Source: Treponema sp. (GTDB taxonomy: Bacteria; Spirochaetota; Spirochaetia; Treponematales; Treponemataceae). Taken from it: DNA of 37,922 nucleotides. Made by a program: the position numbers and the translations under genes. The notes under the pieces are model-generated. The model had not been told where the DNA came from, did not search any database, and worked only from the letters and a program-made list of their open reading frames with translations. Positions 17,341-25,536 of the stretch are shown here, piece by piece; positions within the stretch are counted from its first letter, which is position 1, and the number at the start of each line of letters is the position of its first letter. The DNA lies in assembly GCA_017534445.1 (NCBI GenBank), contig JAFXWC010000019.1:1-37922 (forward strand), given 5' to 3'.

Positions 17341-18129
17341 ATGAACACAATTGGCTTTATTGGCATGGGCAACATGGCGCAAGCTATGGCCTGCGGTTTT
17401 ATAGATTCGGGCAAAGTAAAGGCCCAGGAAGTTTCGGCTTACGCCCCCAACCAGGCAAAGCTAAAGGAGAACGCTTCAAAAATTGGTTTTTCTCCCGCAA
17501 GCACAAACCTGGAGCTTGTTCAGAATAGCAAGATTGTCTTTCTTGCCTGCAAGCCCTATCAGATAGAAGATGTCTTAAAGGAAGTAAAATCTGCACTGGA
17601 AGGAAAGGTTCTTGTTTCCGTTGCGGCGGGATGGACTTTTGATACCTTTGCAGAATTTATTGACGTACAAAAGGTTCACGTTCAGTGCGTAATGCCAAAC
17701 ACTCCGGCAAAAATTGGGCAGGGTGTAATGCTTGTTGAGCAAAAGAATTCCCTTAGTGCAGAAGAGTCAGCGACGGTCCTTGGTCTGCTTGGCACTCTTG
17801 GAATTACAGAAACCCTTCCGACCAACCTTATGGGCATTGGAGGGGCAATAAGCGGTTGCAGCCCAGCATTCATGGACTTGATTATAGAAGCCTATGCTGA
17901 TGCGGCAGTAAAATACGGAATGCAGCGTGCCCAAGCCTACCGCCTCGTAAGCAAGACAATGGCAGGAAGCGCAATGCTACAGCTTGCCACAGGGGAACAC
18001 CCGGGTGTGCTAAAAGACGCAGTATGTTCACCCGGAGGAACAACAATCCGCGGTGTTGACGCACTGGAAAAATCCGGTTTGCGTGCAGCTTGCATAAACA
18101 GTATAGACGCTATAATGAACAAAAAATAG
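17341..18129 (+). CDS. proC: Pyrroline-5-carboxylate reductase
   Basis: Last step of proline synthesis: reduces 1-pyrroline-5-carboxylate with NAD(P)H in the cytoplasm. It has 262 aa, normal for the family. The Rossmann motif is IGFIGMGNMAQAMACGF at residues 3-19. Further blocks are VQCVMPNTPAKIGQG (about 118-132) and the ProC signature DAVCSPGGTTIRGVDALEKSG (about 223-243). The start ATG has a CCGGAGG ribosome site 5 bases upstream and a TAGAAT -10 candidate before that. It is followed after 22 bases by the SLC13-type permease on the same strand, probably one transcript. Confidence 0.96.
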   Translation: MNTIGFIGMGNMAQAMACGFIDSGKVKAQEVSAYAPNQAKLKENASKIGFSPASTNLELVQNSKIVFLACKPYQIEDVLKEVKSALEGKVLVSVAAGWTFDTFAEFIDVQKVHVQCVMPNTPAKIGQGVMLVEQKNSLSAEESATVLGLLGTLGITETLPTNLMGIGGAISGCSPAFMDLIIEAYADAAVKYGMQRAQAYRLVSKTMAGSAMLQLATGEHPGVLKDAVCSPGGTTIRGVDALEKSGLRAACINSIDAIMNKK

Positions 18130-18151
18130 TAATAAATATAGGAAATTTGTT

Positions 18152-19507
18152 ATGATTGATTTTAAATGGTTTGTACTTGCGGTTGCAGTCCTTATGTACA
18201 CGATGGTGATTATCTTTCAGAGTAAGAAGGTCTGGTTCACCACGGCGGCCGCTATAGCAGTAGTGCTTTTGGGAACACTTATTCCCGATGCAATATTCCC
18301 CCTGCCGGAAGACATTGTTGCCCGCGGAAACACTGCGGAGATGCATTCCTTTGCCTTGCTCCATTCACTTGGCGACATAGTGAACTGGAACGTCCTTATG
18401 ATTTACCTTGGCAGCATGATTATTGCGGCCCTCTTCATCTATTCAAAGGTACCCGCAAGGATTGCTGACTTTATAGTAGAAAAGAGCCGCAGCACCGGTC
18501 TTGCAATGGTTGCCATTCTTGCCATGACAGGCATTATCTCCATCTTTGTGGAAAACGTAGCAACGGTTCTTGTAATGGCACCGATTGCACTTGCCCTTAG
18601 CAAAAAGCTTAACATGAACCCCACCATGTTCATGATAGGCCTTGCGGTTATGAGCAACATGGAGGGAACTGCCACGCTTGTAGGAGACCCGCCATCCATG
18701 ATTTTTGCAAGCTATGCAGGCTACAACTTTAACGACTTCTTCTTCCACGCAGGAAAGCTTTCTGTCTTCTTTATAATTCAGGCAGGGCTTCTTGTGGGAT
18801 GTGCATTTTTCTACATCTTCTTTGCAAAGGCAGGAAAAGAAAAGCCGACCCTGGAAAAGACTGTCGTAGTTTCTTGGTTCCCGCTCTTCCTGCTGCTTGC
18901 AATGATTTTTGGTCTTGCAGGAATTTCATTTGTGCACACAAGCTTTGAATACCTTAGCGGAACTTTCGTGCTTGCGCTTGGAATCCTTGGCCTTGTCTGG
19001 TATAAGCTTCTTCAGCACAAGTCCTTGGAGAACACTGCAAGCGTAGTAAAAGAGCTTGACTGGGAAACAATATTTTTCCTTATAGGAATCTTCATCGTAA
19101 TAGGTGCAATAGAAGCTTCCGGGCTTTTGGGAGACCTTTCCGCTTACCTTGCAAAGATTACAGGCGGTTCCGTAATCCTTGGCTTCCTTATAATCATCTT
19201 GGTTTCCATTGCAATAAGCGGCTTTGTAGACAACGTGCCTTACATAATTGCAATGCTTCCTGTTGCAGACGGAATGGCAAAGGCAATGGGCATTAACGGA
19301 GAGCTTTACATGTTTGCCCTGCTAATCGGAAGCTGCATGGGTGGAAACCTTACGCCTTTTGGTGCAAGCGCAAACATAGTAAGCATGGGAATCATAAAGC
19401 GCGAAGGCTACAAGATGAATTTTGCTGACTGGGTAAAGGTTGGCGTTCCATTCACCCTTCTTACCACAGGAACTTCAGCAATCGTCCTCTGGTTGCTTTG
19501 GACATAA
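18152..19507 (+). CDS. SLC13/ArsB/NhaD-superfamily ion transporter
   Basis: Polytopic inner-membrane transporter, 451 aa with about eleven hydrophobic segments. Ion-transporter superfamily signatures are the first-half ENVATVLVMAPIALALSKKL and NMEGTATLVGDPPSMIFASYAG (about 130-190) and the second-half DNVPYIIAMLPVA and GSCMGGNLTPFGASANIVSMGI (about 355-415). The paired GDPPS and TPFGASAN loops form the substrate/sodium sites in this superfamily. The substrate (dicarboxylate, arsenite or Na+/H+) cannot be read from sequence. The start has an AGGAAA ribosome site. The gene shares a transcript with proC and is closed by the terminator at 19525. Confidence 0.88.
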   Translation: MIDFKWFVLAVAVLMYTMVIIFQSKKVWFTTAAAIAVVLLGTLIPDAIFPLPEDIVARGNTAEMHSFALLHSLGDIVNWNVLMIYLGSMIIAALFIYSKVPARIADFIVEKSRSTGLAMVAILAMTGIISIFVENVATVLVMAPIALALSKKLNMNPTMFMIGLAVMSNMEGTATLVGDPPSMIFASYAGYNFNDFFFHAGKLSVFFIIQAGLLVGCAFFYIFFAKAGKEKPTLEKTVVVSWFPLFLLLAMIFGLAGISFVHTSFEYLSGTFVLALGILGLVWYKLLQHKSLENTASVVKELDWETIFFLIGIFIVIGAIEASGLLGDLSAYLAKITGGSVILGFLIIILVSIAISGFVDNVPYIIAMLPVADGMAKAMGINGELYMFALLIGSCMGGNLTPFGASANIVSMGIIKREGYKMNFADWVKVGVPFTLLTTGTSAIVLWLLWT

Positions 19508-19524
19508 AGTCTAAAAAGAAAAAA

Positions 19525-19576
19525 AAAAGCTGCCACATTCCACACAAGATGGATGTCGGCAGCTTTTGTTTTTTCT
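19525..19576. terminator. Bidirectional rho-independent terminator
   Basis: Arms AAAAGCTGCC (19525-19534) and GGCAGCTTTT (19558-19567), with extra pairing inside the loop (ACATTCCA against TGGATGT). A-run on the left, TTTTGTTTTTT on the right. It separates the convergent permease and small unknown gene. Confidence 0.9.
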
Positions 19577-19593
19577 CCTAAGGAAAATTGCCC

Positions 19594-19980
19594 TTATGCC
19601 ACTATGTCAAACACAGCACCTGGTTCTGGCATTTGGCCCAAGAAACCGTAAGGCATACTAGCAACGTCTAAGGAACTCTTTACTTCTTTCTGATACGTAT
19701 TGATTAACACGTCTTTCTGGCTGTCAGGAAGCTCTGCCAAATCTTCTTTGGAGGCTGTTTTCTTGCGCATAGAGACTAACTGGTCAATCAAGGCATTCAG
19801 AATCCTAATCCTGTCTACAGAAACACCTTTCTCACCTTTACCAGCCGGAGTACCACGGACGTAGTCAAACTGAGTAAATACAGCAACGCTAGCCTTTACC
19901 GGTACATAGAGTCTACCAGTAGTGGAAGAAAAAAGGTTTTTGTAGGTTGATGCGTTTAAGTTAATGTCGTTTGAATACAT
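19594..19980 (-). CDS. Small conserved-looking protein of unknown function
   Basis: Hydrophilic protein of 128 aa with no signal peptide or membrane segment; I do not recognise a family. It starts MYSNDINLNAS, has a Val/Phe-rich stretch (RLYVPVKASVAVFTQFDYVRG), a Gly/Lys turn (GTPAGKGEKGVSVDRIRILNALIDQLV), a helical, charged middle, and ends in MPEPGAVFDIVA. The frame opens further upstream, but ATG 19980 has a GAGGTG ribosome site and a GATAAT box about 20 bases further up, and is clearly the start. It lies 110 bases downstream of the solute-binding lipoprotein gene and is separated from it by a short palindromic repeat. Confidence 0.75.
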   Translation of the reverse strand: MYSNDINLNASTYKNLFSSTTGRLYVPVKASVAVFTQFDYVRGTPAGKGEKGVSVDRIRILNALIDQLVSMRKKTASKEDLAELPDSQKDVLINTYQKEVKSSLDVASMPYGFLGQMPEPGAVFDIVA

Positions 19981-20061
19981 AGGCTCACCTCTCATCTTTA
20001 TTATCGAAAGATTAGCCCAAAAAGTTAAGACAATTCTAAAAAAAATGTTAATTAAGTTTTC

Positions 20062-20086
20062 GTCATTCTGAGCTTGACTCAGAATC
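20062..20086. repeat. Short palindromic repeat (GTCATTCTGAG type), copy 1
   Basis: GTCATTCTGAG CTTGA CTCAGAATC: arms ATTCTGAG/CTCAGAAT around CTTGA, five bases after the stop of the solute-binding protein gene. The inverse copy is at 35602-35628 and a variant is at 35557-35583. Confidence 0.85.
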
Positions 20087-20090
20087 AAGT

Positions 20091-21470
20091 CTAGAAGGCT
20101 TCCCTTTCCCAAGCGGATATGCGCTGCTCAATAGAACGCAGGGGCTTTTCCTGTGTAACAGGAGAAGTTGTTTCTTCGCCCTCAGCCTGCACCTTCTTAA
20201 CCTGCACAGAATCCAAAAGATAGGGAATTACAACCTTTTCCTTAAGGCTGGGCCACCTTGGACTAAGAATGTTGGGGCACACAAGGTAATCGCCGGTAGG
20301 AAGGTTTTCCAACAAAGAGCGGTAGCGAAGCGGATAGACATTTGCATTCACCTTTACAAGAGAAGAAAATCCCCCCGCAATACCAAAAGAAAGACTGTCC
20401 AGCTTTAGAGAATCCTGACGTTCAAGCAATTTCTTCTGAACCTCTTCCGTATAGAACCACTCCATGAATTTTTGGGCAGAAGCCTTGTGGGTAGCAGATT
20501 TGCAAAGCCCCATGGTAACAATGTCGTCTTCCACCATAAGCCGCCCGGCTTCGCCAACCCAGCGGTAGGTAAGACCGGAAAACTGGTCCTCCGTAAGCAT
20601 AAAGAGGTCGCTGCTTTTTATAAAGGCAAAGAAACACTTGTCCATGGAAAACTGCTTGTACTTTGGCATATAAAGGTACTTGAACTGAAAGTTAAGCTCC
20701 GTGTCAGTGTCGCAATCACACTGCTTTGTCCAAGACTTCATGTATTCAGCGGTCTTTTCCAGGGCATTGGCATTCCAGCCAAAATGCTCCTTCTTTTCAA
20801 CATAATTTGCACCATTCATGCGTGAAGCAAGATAAAGAAAATCTCCGTCCCAAGAGGGGGCATAACCCATAGTCTCAAAGGAACCGTCTTCATTCTTTTT
20901 GTTAAATTCAGAAGAAAGCTTTTTTATTCCGTCCAGGGTAATAAAATGGTCATCTGTAACAAGAGTCTCGTTCTTCTTCCTGAACATAACCGCATCCAGG
21001 TTAAAGCTTACCGGCAAAAGGTACTGCTTGGAATTCATAAGCCCATAGTCAAGCAGCTTTGAATAGAATTCGCTCTTTTGCAAAAGCCCACCGCTAAACA
21101 TATAGTCCAGGGGAAGAAAATATTTTCGTGTAGAAGAATTTTTTAGCCAGGAGGAAACAACAAGATCCGGCTGAATCTCGTCCTTTAGCGGAGGCAGAGA
21201 ACGGGCAGGCTCTTCCTTGTAAACGACAATGGCCTTTGCATCCTCATGCTCCTTGTTAAAAAGCTCTGCATACGAAGCAAATTCCGGAATGTCGGTCCAA
21301 ATTATAAGCGGTTCATTTTTTTTGTTGCCGCAAGAAGAAAAAATCAGGGTTACCGCCAAGCAAAAAAGACAAAGCGCAAACGAAAGGCCTTTTCTTGCCA
21401 AACTCTTTTTTGCCAAAACAGCGGCCAACCCAAACTTGTTATTATTTAGACAGCTCTTCGGCTGTATCAT
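20091..21470 (-). CDS. Extracellular solute-binding lipoprotein (family 1), orphan
   Basis: Predicted membrane-tethered binding protein of the maltose/oligosaccharide type, about 459 aa. A hydrophobic signal segment ends in lipobox LIFSSC (Cys about residue 47 from ATG 21470). The mature part begins LIIWTDIPEFASYAELFNKEH and has PDLVVSSWLK, a hinge region with FNLDAVMFRKKNE, and SATHKASAQKFMEWFYTEEVQKKLL, all typical of family 1 receptors. No permease or ATPase gene is adjacent, so it may serve a remote transporter. The start is uncertain: ATG 21470 has AAGG eight bases upstream and overlaps the aminotransferase end by 29 bases, but leaves a very long n-region; a TTG nearer the hydrophobic stretch is possible. 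Confidence 0.85.
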   Translation of the reverse strand: MIQPKSCLNNNKFGLAAVLAKKSLARKGLSFALCLFCLAVTLIFSSCGNKKNEPLIIWTDIPEFASYAELFNKEHEDAKAIVVYKEEPARSLPPLKDEIQPDLVVSSWLKNSSTRKYFLPLDYMFSGGLLQKSEFYSKLLDYGLMNSKQYLLPVSFNLDAVMFRKKNETLVTDDHFITLDGIKKLSSEFNKKNEDGSFETMGYAPSWDGDFLYLASRMNGANYVEKKEHFGWNANALEKTAEYMKSWTKQCDCDTDTELNFQFKYLYMPKYKQFSMDKCFFAFIKSSDLFMLTEDQFSGLTYRWVGEAGRLMVEDDIVTMGLCKSATHKASAQKFMEWFYTEEVQKKLLERQDSLKLDSLSFGIAGGFSSLVKVNANVYPLRYRSLLENLPTGDYLVCPNILSPRWPSLKEKVVIPYLLDSVQVKKVQAEGEETTSPVTQEKPLRSIEQRISAWEREAF

Positions 21471-22737
21471 AAATTGCCTTGTAAACAAAATCAATCTTAT
21501 CCTCTTCAAGACTGCTGAATGCAACACGCAGAGTATGCGGGTCGATTGATATTGTACCGATTTCCTTTTCTTTTAGCAACTTCTGCCTAAGAACTTCCGC
21601 GTCCACAGTCTTTGTGTGCAGGGACATAAAGTAACCGGAATTAAATGGCAGCGGCTCAATGGCAGAACTCTTGCGGCTGCTAACAAAAGCCTTAACCTTC
21701 TTGTAGCGCTTCTCCAGAATCTTGCGGAATTCTTCCTTTTCCTTATCCACTGACGGGTTTGCAAAAGCCTTAAGAAGAATTGTCTGTGGCGGAGTTGAAG
21801 AGCAGGAAACAGAAGAACGGATTGCAGCCATAAGCTTCTTTACAAGAGCATCGTACTGTTCCTCGGTAAAGCCCTTGCAGCCAAAAGTTATAAATCCGCA
21901 GCGGAATCCCCATGCAAAGTCTTCCTTTGTAGGACCGTCAATCTTTGCGGCAAGAACGTTGGGGCTAAGATCTGCAAGGTAAGCAAACAAAGACTGGCTC
22001 TCTATATCGCTCTCGTAGTTAAGGCCAAAGTAAGCGTCATCGCACCAAACCATAACCTTTTTGCCGGCATCAGCAAGTTCCTTTACAATGGAAACAAGCT
22101 GCTTTGCCTCTGCAGCAGTAGGACTGTAGCCAGACGGATTCTGGGGAAAGTTCAAAAGAACACGCACTGAACCGCTTGCATTAGCCTGCTCAGTAAGGGT
22201 GGTCTTTAAACCTTCTATATTGAATTTTCCGTCCTTGAACATCTGGAACTGAACAAAACCAGCATTGCGTCTTGCAGATGCAATAAGAACGTAATTGTCC
22301 CAAGAAGGATCTGCTGCAACAAGTGGCTTTGACTCGTCAAGGAAAAGGTCAGCCAAATAAGAAATGCCTGCTGTAAGACCAGGAACCACAACCGGCAGAG
22401 AAGTGGATTTTTCCTTTAGCAAAGGATTCTTCTTAATCTGGGCAGCCTTCCACGCGGCACGAATATCCGGATTACCGGCAGTCGGTGAATAAGAAACAAG
22501 CTCGCGGGACTCAAGCTCCGGCACAACAGCCTGAACGCTTGGCAAAACGGCTGGCTTTCCGTCTACAAGAGTAATACCTATAGTACAGTTAGCCTTTTTA
22601 CCGAGTTTTTTAGCTTCCCCACCCTGGGCAATAATTCCCTTGGGAAAATACAAGCGCTCTCCCAAATCGGAAAGCAAATCCCCGGCAACAGTACCGGCCA
22701 ACACATCATTCAATTCTTTTGCTAAAGGGTTAATCAT
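21442..22737 (-). CDS. PLP-dependent aminotransferase class I/II
   Basis: Fold-type I aminotransferase, 431 aa, cytoplasmic. Visible motifs are YSPTAGNPDIRAAW near residue 80-95, FPQNPSGYSPT (cofactor/substrate Asn, about 200), WCDDAYFGLNYE (Asp and Tyr that contact the pyridine ring, about 235) and GPTKEDFAWGFRCGF, whose Lys is the likely Schiff-base residue (about 270). The N-terminus (NPLAKELNDVLAG ... LGERLYFPKGIIAQ) resembles a subgroup of uncharacterised aminotransferases, so the substrate is unknown. No ribosome site. A perfect TTGACA -35 and TAGTAT -10 end 6 bases before the ATG. The orphan binding-protein gene overlaps its 3' end, suggesting co-transcription. Confidence 0.92.
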   Translation of the reverse strand: MINPLAKELNDVLAGTVAGDLLSDLGERLYFPKGIIAQGGEAKKLGKKANCTIGITLVDGKPAVLPSVQAVVPELESRELVSYSPTAGNPDIRAAWKAAQIKKNPLLKEKSTSLPVVVPGLTAGISYLADLFLDESKPLVAADPSWDNYVLIASARRNAGFVQFQMFKDGKFNIEGLKTTLTEQANASGSVRVLLNFPQNPSGYSPTAAEAKQLVSIVKELADAGKKVMVWCDDAYFGLNYESDIESQSLFAYLADLSPNVLAAKIDGPTKEDFAWGFRCGFITFGCKGFTEEQYDALVKKLMAAIRSSVSCSSTPPQTILLKAFANPSVDKEKEEFRKILEKRYKKVKAFVSSRKSSAIEPLPFNSGYFMSLHTKTVDAEVLRQKLLKEKEIGTISIDPHTLRVAFSSLEEDKIDFVYKAIYDTAEELSK

Positions 22738-22743
22738 AATTTT

Positions 22744-22773
22744 ATACTATCGTTTTTTTACTTTGAATGTCAA
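22744..22773 (-). promoter_or_regulatory. Aminotransferase promoter, predicted leaderless
   Basis: On the minus strand TTGACA (22773-22768, perfect), 18 bases, TAGTAT (22749-22744), 6 bases, ATG 22737. With the -10 hexamer at -12 to -7, the A of the ATG is +1. Confidence 0.7.
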
Positions 22774-22831
22774 TATTTTTATGCAAAGAACTGCATATTT
22801 ATGCATTTTCACTTCATCTTTTTAATCTTTT

Positions 22832-22982
22832 GGACGGTGCTTTTTCCCGCTCTACCATACATTTTTTTGCTAACCCGACCGAACACTACTTTGCGTCACC
22901 GCCCTTCCGGGGTTCCGCTCTCGCTCCATTCCTTCGGAACGGCAAAGCCGCCCCTCCACGGCGGCGTAGGTTGCATAAAAAA
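22832..22982. repeat. GC-rich intergenic repeat element, copy C
   Basis: This lies in the 392-base gap between the aminotransferase and uppP. It begins GGACGGTGCTTTTT, then GCTCTACCAT, GCGTCACCGCCCTTCC, GGGGTTCCGC, and ends GGCGTAGGTTGCATAAAA, which is also the end of copy E. The rest of the gap holds the aminotransferase promoter on the left and an uncertain uppP promoter on the right. Confidence 0.7.
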
Positions 22983-23129
22983 TCCATGGCTTGATATTAC
23001 TTGGCAAGAACAGGACTTGGCATTGCAAACCTACAATCTTGTAAAACAATAAGCTTGGTGGTAAAATCAGACGTTCACTTTAACAGGGGAAAGGTGGGGA
23101 GAACTTCACTGTTCCCGCGAGGATTTTTT

Positions 23130-23963
23130 ATGTCTATTTTACAAAGTATTCTTTTGGGTGCCTTACAGGGGCTTGCTGAATTTTTGCCGATTTCTTCTTC
23201 GGGGCATCTTGCCATTGCGCAGAAGCTTTTTGGGCTTGAAGACCTACCGCTTTTGTTTGACGTCTTTTTGCATCTTGCAACGCTCTGTGCGGTAGTGCTT
23301 TTCTTTTGGAAAAAGATATGGAAGCTTTTGTGCACTTTTGCAAGGCTTGTTTTTAGAAGGCCGGCACCAGAAGGAATTAGCGAGGCAGAGGAAAAAAACA
23401 GCCGCTCCTACATTCTTGCCGTAATCCTTACTACGCTTGTAACAGGCGTAATAGGAATTGCGGTGGAAAAGCTGCTTCCTTCCCTAAGCATTAAATTTGT
23501 TTGCGCAGGTTTTATTGTTACCGCTTTCCTGCTTATTCTTTCAGCCCTTGTAGCAAAGAGGCAGAAGCAAAATGCAGACGGCAGCGAAAAAAAGGCTCCG
23601 TCTAAGGTTCAGGCCCTTATCATAGGTCTTGCACAGGGGTTTGGAACTTTGCCTGGCATTTCAAGGAGTGGCTCTACTATTGCGGGCGCTCTTTCTTGTG
23701 GCGTAAACAGGCAGGTTGCTGGTGAATATTCTTTTATAGCTTCTATTCCGGCTATTCTTGGAGCATTCATTTTGGAAGCAAAGGATTTGGGTGAAGTTTC
23801 TTCTTCAATAGGAATCCTTCCGGTTGTGGCGGGGTGCGTTACAGCTTTTGCAGTTGGATATTTGTCCCTTGCCCTTCTGATGAAGATAATCAAAAAAGGA
23901 AAGCTTGAATGGTTTGCCTGCTATCTTATTCCTGCCGGTATACTGGGCCTATTGTTTCTTTAA
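23130..23963 (+). CDS. uppP: Undecaprenyl-diphosphate phosphatase
   Basis: Recycles the lipid carrier for cell-wall synthesis by removing one phosphate from undecaprenyl diphosphate at the membrane; related enzymes give bacitracin tolerance. It has 277 aa with about eight hydrophobic segments. The two BacA/UppP signatures are present: GALQGLAEFLPISSSGHLAIA (residues 10-30, with the catalytic Glu and Ser cluster) and LPGISRSGSTIAGAL (about 175-190, with the catalytic Arg). Start ATG 23130 has a GAGGA ribosome site. A longer frame from 23001 has no support and includes non-conserved residues. It is convergent with purD. Confidence 0.96.
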   Translation: MSILQSILLGALQGLAEFLPISSSGHLAIAQKLFGLEDLPLLFDVFLHLATLCAVVLFFWKKIWKLLCTFARLVFRRPAPEGISEAEEKNSRSYILAVILTTLVTGVIGIAVEKLLPSLSIKFVCAGFIVTAFLLILSALVAKRQKQNADGSEKKAPSKVQALIIGLAQGFGTLPGISRSGSTIAGALSCGVNRQVAGEYSFIASIPAILGAFILEAKDLGEVSSSIGILPVVAGCVTAFAVGYLSLALLMKIIKKGKLEWFACYLIPAGILGLLFL

Positions 23964-23982
23964 AAATCCTTTTAGCAGAAAG

Positions 23983-24069
23983 AGCCTAGCCCCGATTGTA
24001 AGGGAGCACGAAGTGCGTTACCGCAAAGCGGTAATGGAGGCGAAAGCCGGAACCCTGAAAAGCGGGGTA
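23983..24069. repeat. GC-rich intergenic repeat element, copy D
   Basis: Between uppP and the purD terminator. It contains GCCCCGATTGTA, CACGAAGTGCG, a perfect small stem TTACCGC-AAA-GCGGTAA (24019-24035), AATGGAGGCGAAAGCCGGAACCC and AGCGGGG. Reverse-oriented copy E shares CGATTGTA and GCACGAAGTG. Confidence 0.7.
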
Positions 24070-24071
24070 AT

Positions 24072-24103
24072 AAAAAAAATTGGGGCAGCCAAAAGGCTAC
24101 CCC
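24072..24103 (-). terminator. purD rho-independent terminator
   Basis: On the minus strand GGGGTAGCC-TTTT-GGCTGCCCC (one mismatch in the stem) followed by a run of eight T, 31 bases after the purD stop. There is no T-run on the plus strand, so it works for purD only. Confidence 0.85.
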
Positions 24104-24133
24104 ACAGTAAAAAAAGCAATACGCTCCAAAAAA

Positions 24134-25498
24134 CTATTCAGATTTTGCGGCTCCGGGAAGGCCGATATCCTTTCTATAGAACATGTTTTCGAACTTGATT
24201 TGCTCCATTGCACTGTAAGCACCTTTCCAGGCGGCCTCGAAGGTGTCGCTGTAGCATGAGCAGGCAAGTACGCGTCCACCGCTGGTTACAAGTCCTGTAG
24301 AGCCCGCTGGTATTGGGTTGGGATGACGGCGGTCTGCAATTGCACCGGCAATGAATACCTTTGCGCCAATTTCTGCCACGCGCTCTTTTTCCATAAGGAT
24401 TGGAATGCCTTTCTGGTATTCGCGGGGATAGCCTCCGCTTACGGCAACAGGTGCTACTACAAAGCCTTTTTTCCAGGCAACCTTAAAGTCTTTTAGGCTA
24501 CCGTCGCTTATGGCCTTACACATTGCGGCAAAGTCAAAATCCATAAGGGGAAGAACTGCCTGTGTTTCCGGGTCGCCAAGGCGCACATTGTATTCCAGGC
24601 ACTTTGGTCCGTCTTTTGTTAGCATAAGCCCAAAGAAGATGAATCCACGGTAGTCGTATTTTTCTGCGATAAGGCCTTTAAGGGTTGGCTCAAGAATGTT
24701 TTTGTTGAACTGCTCAAGGATTTCTGGTGTTACGTCGCTTACAGGGCTGATTGCACCCATTCCGCCTGTATTGGGGCCTTTTGCTCCGTCGCAGAGTCTC
24801 TTGTGGTCACGGGCACTCTGGAAAGGAACAATAACGGCTTTTCCTTCTTTTGCAAATTCCGGGGTTACGCTTACAGCCGCAAGAATTGAAATTTCGTCTC
24901 CGGTAAGATATTCCTCTATTACGAGCTTGTTTCCTGCTGCACCAACGCTGTGGTTTTCCATAATGTCCACAACCGCATTCTTTGCATCGTCCAGGGTCTT
25001 TGCTACAACAACACCCTTTCCGGCAGCAAGACCGTCCGCTTTGATTACGATTGGGGCACCCTGTTCTTCAACGTAGGCAAGGGCTTCTTTTTCGTCAGTA
25101 AAAGTGCGGCTCTTTGCGCATGCCACACCGTACTTGTTCATAAATTCTTTGGCAAGGTCTTTGCTTGCTTCTAGCTGGGCAGCATCGTATTTTGCGCCAA
25201 CCGTTGGAATTCCTGCATTCCAAAAAGCGTCTGCAATGCCTTCTGCAAGGGGATTTTCCGGGCCAACAACAACAAGGTCGCATCCTTCGTGTTTTGCAAC
25301 CTGAACATAAGTCCCGTTCTTATCCGATCTGTTCTGTATGTAATCTGTCTGTGCAATGTCCACGTTTACGCATTTGTCTTCAAAAGCAGTTCCTCCGTTT
25401 CCGGGAACGCACACAACAGATTCAACCAAATTACTCTGGGCCAGCTTCCAAGCAATTGCATGTTCACGGCCACCGTTACCAACAACAAGTACTTTCAT
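24134..25498 (-). CDS. purD: Phosphoribosylamine-glycine ligase (GAR synthetase)
   Basis: Second step of purine synthesis: ATP-dependent joining of glycine to 5-phosphoribosylamine. It has 454 aa (usual 420-430). The N-domain begins MKVLVVGNGGREHAIAWKLA. The ATP-grasp domain has FTDEKEALAYVEEQGAPIVIKADGLAAGKGV (nucleotide-binding) and NTGGMGAISP; the metal-binding end is LEYNVRLGDPETQAVL. The C-domain has the conserved SGGYP and GLVTSGGRVL. A few residues are inserted near YIQNRSDKNG. It stands alone, without other pur genes. No ribosome site precedes ATG 25498; a TAATAT -10 box lies 6 bases upstream (see promoter). Confidence 0.97.
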   Translation of the reverse strand: MKVLVVGNGGREHAIAWKLAQSNLVESVVCVPGNGGTAFEDKCVNVDIAQTDYIQNRSDKNGTYVQVAKHEGCDLVVVGPENPLAEGIADAFWNAGIPTVGAKYDAAQLEASKDLAKEFMNKYGVACAKSRTFTDEKEALAYVEEQGAPIVIKADGLAAGKGVVVAKTLDDAKNAVVDIMENHSVGAAGNKLVIEEYLTGDEISILAAVSVTPEFAKEGKAVIVPFQSARDHKRLCDGAKGPNTGGMGAISPVSDVTPEILEQFNKNILEPTLKGLIAEKYDYRGFIFFGLMLTKDGPKCLEYNVRLGDPETQAVLPLMDFDFAAMCKAISDGSLKDFKVAWKKGFVVAPVAVSGGYPREYQKGIPILMEKERVAEIGAKVFIAGAIADRRHPNPIPAGSTGLVTSGGRVLACSCYSDTFEAAWKGAYSAMEQIKFENMFYRKDIGLPGAAKSE

Positions 25499-25504
25499 AC
25501 GGCT

Positions 25505-25533
25505 ATATTATGACAAAGACAGTGAATTTTCAA
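25505..25533 (-). promoter_or_regulatory. purD promoter, predicted leaderless
   Basis: On the minus strand TTGAAA (25533-25528), 17 bases, TAATAT (25510-25505), 6 bases, ATG 25498. The long inverted repeat at 25537 begins 4 bases upstream of the -35 box. Confidence 0.6.
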
Positions 25534-25536
25534 GTA

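Noticed and set aside
22767..23052. Open frames in the gap upstream of uppP
   Set aside because: They translate repeat copy C; peptide composition is biased and no ribosome site is present.
23983..24069. tRNA-like or other structured RNA gene
   Set aside because: Small stems are present but no cloverleaf, T-loop or CCA-type end; it matches the dispersed repeat family instead.
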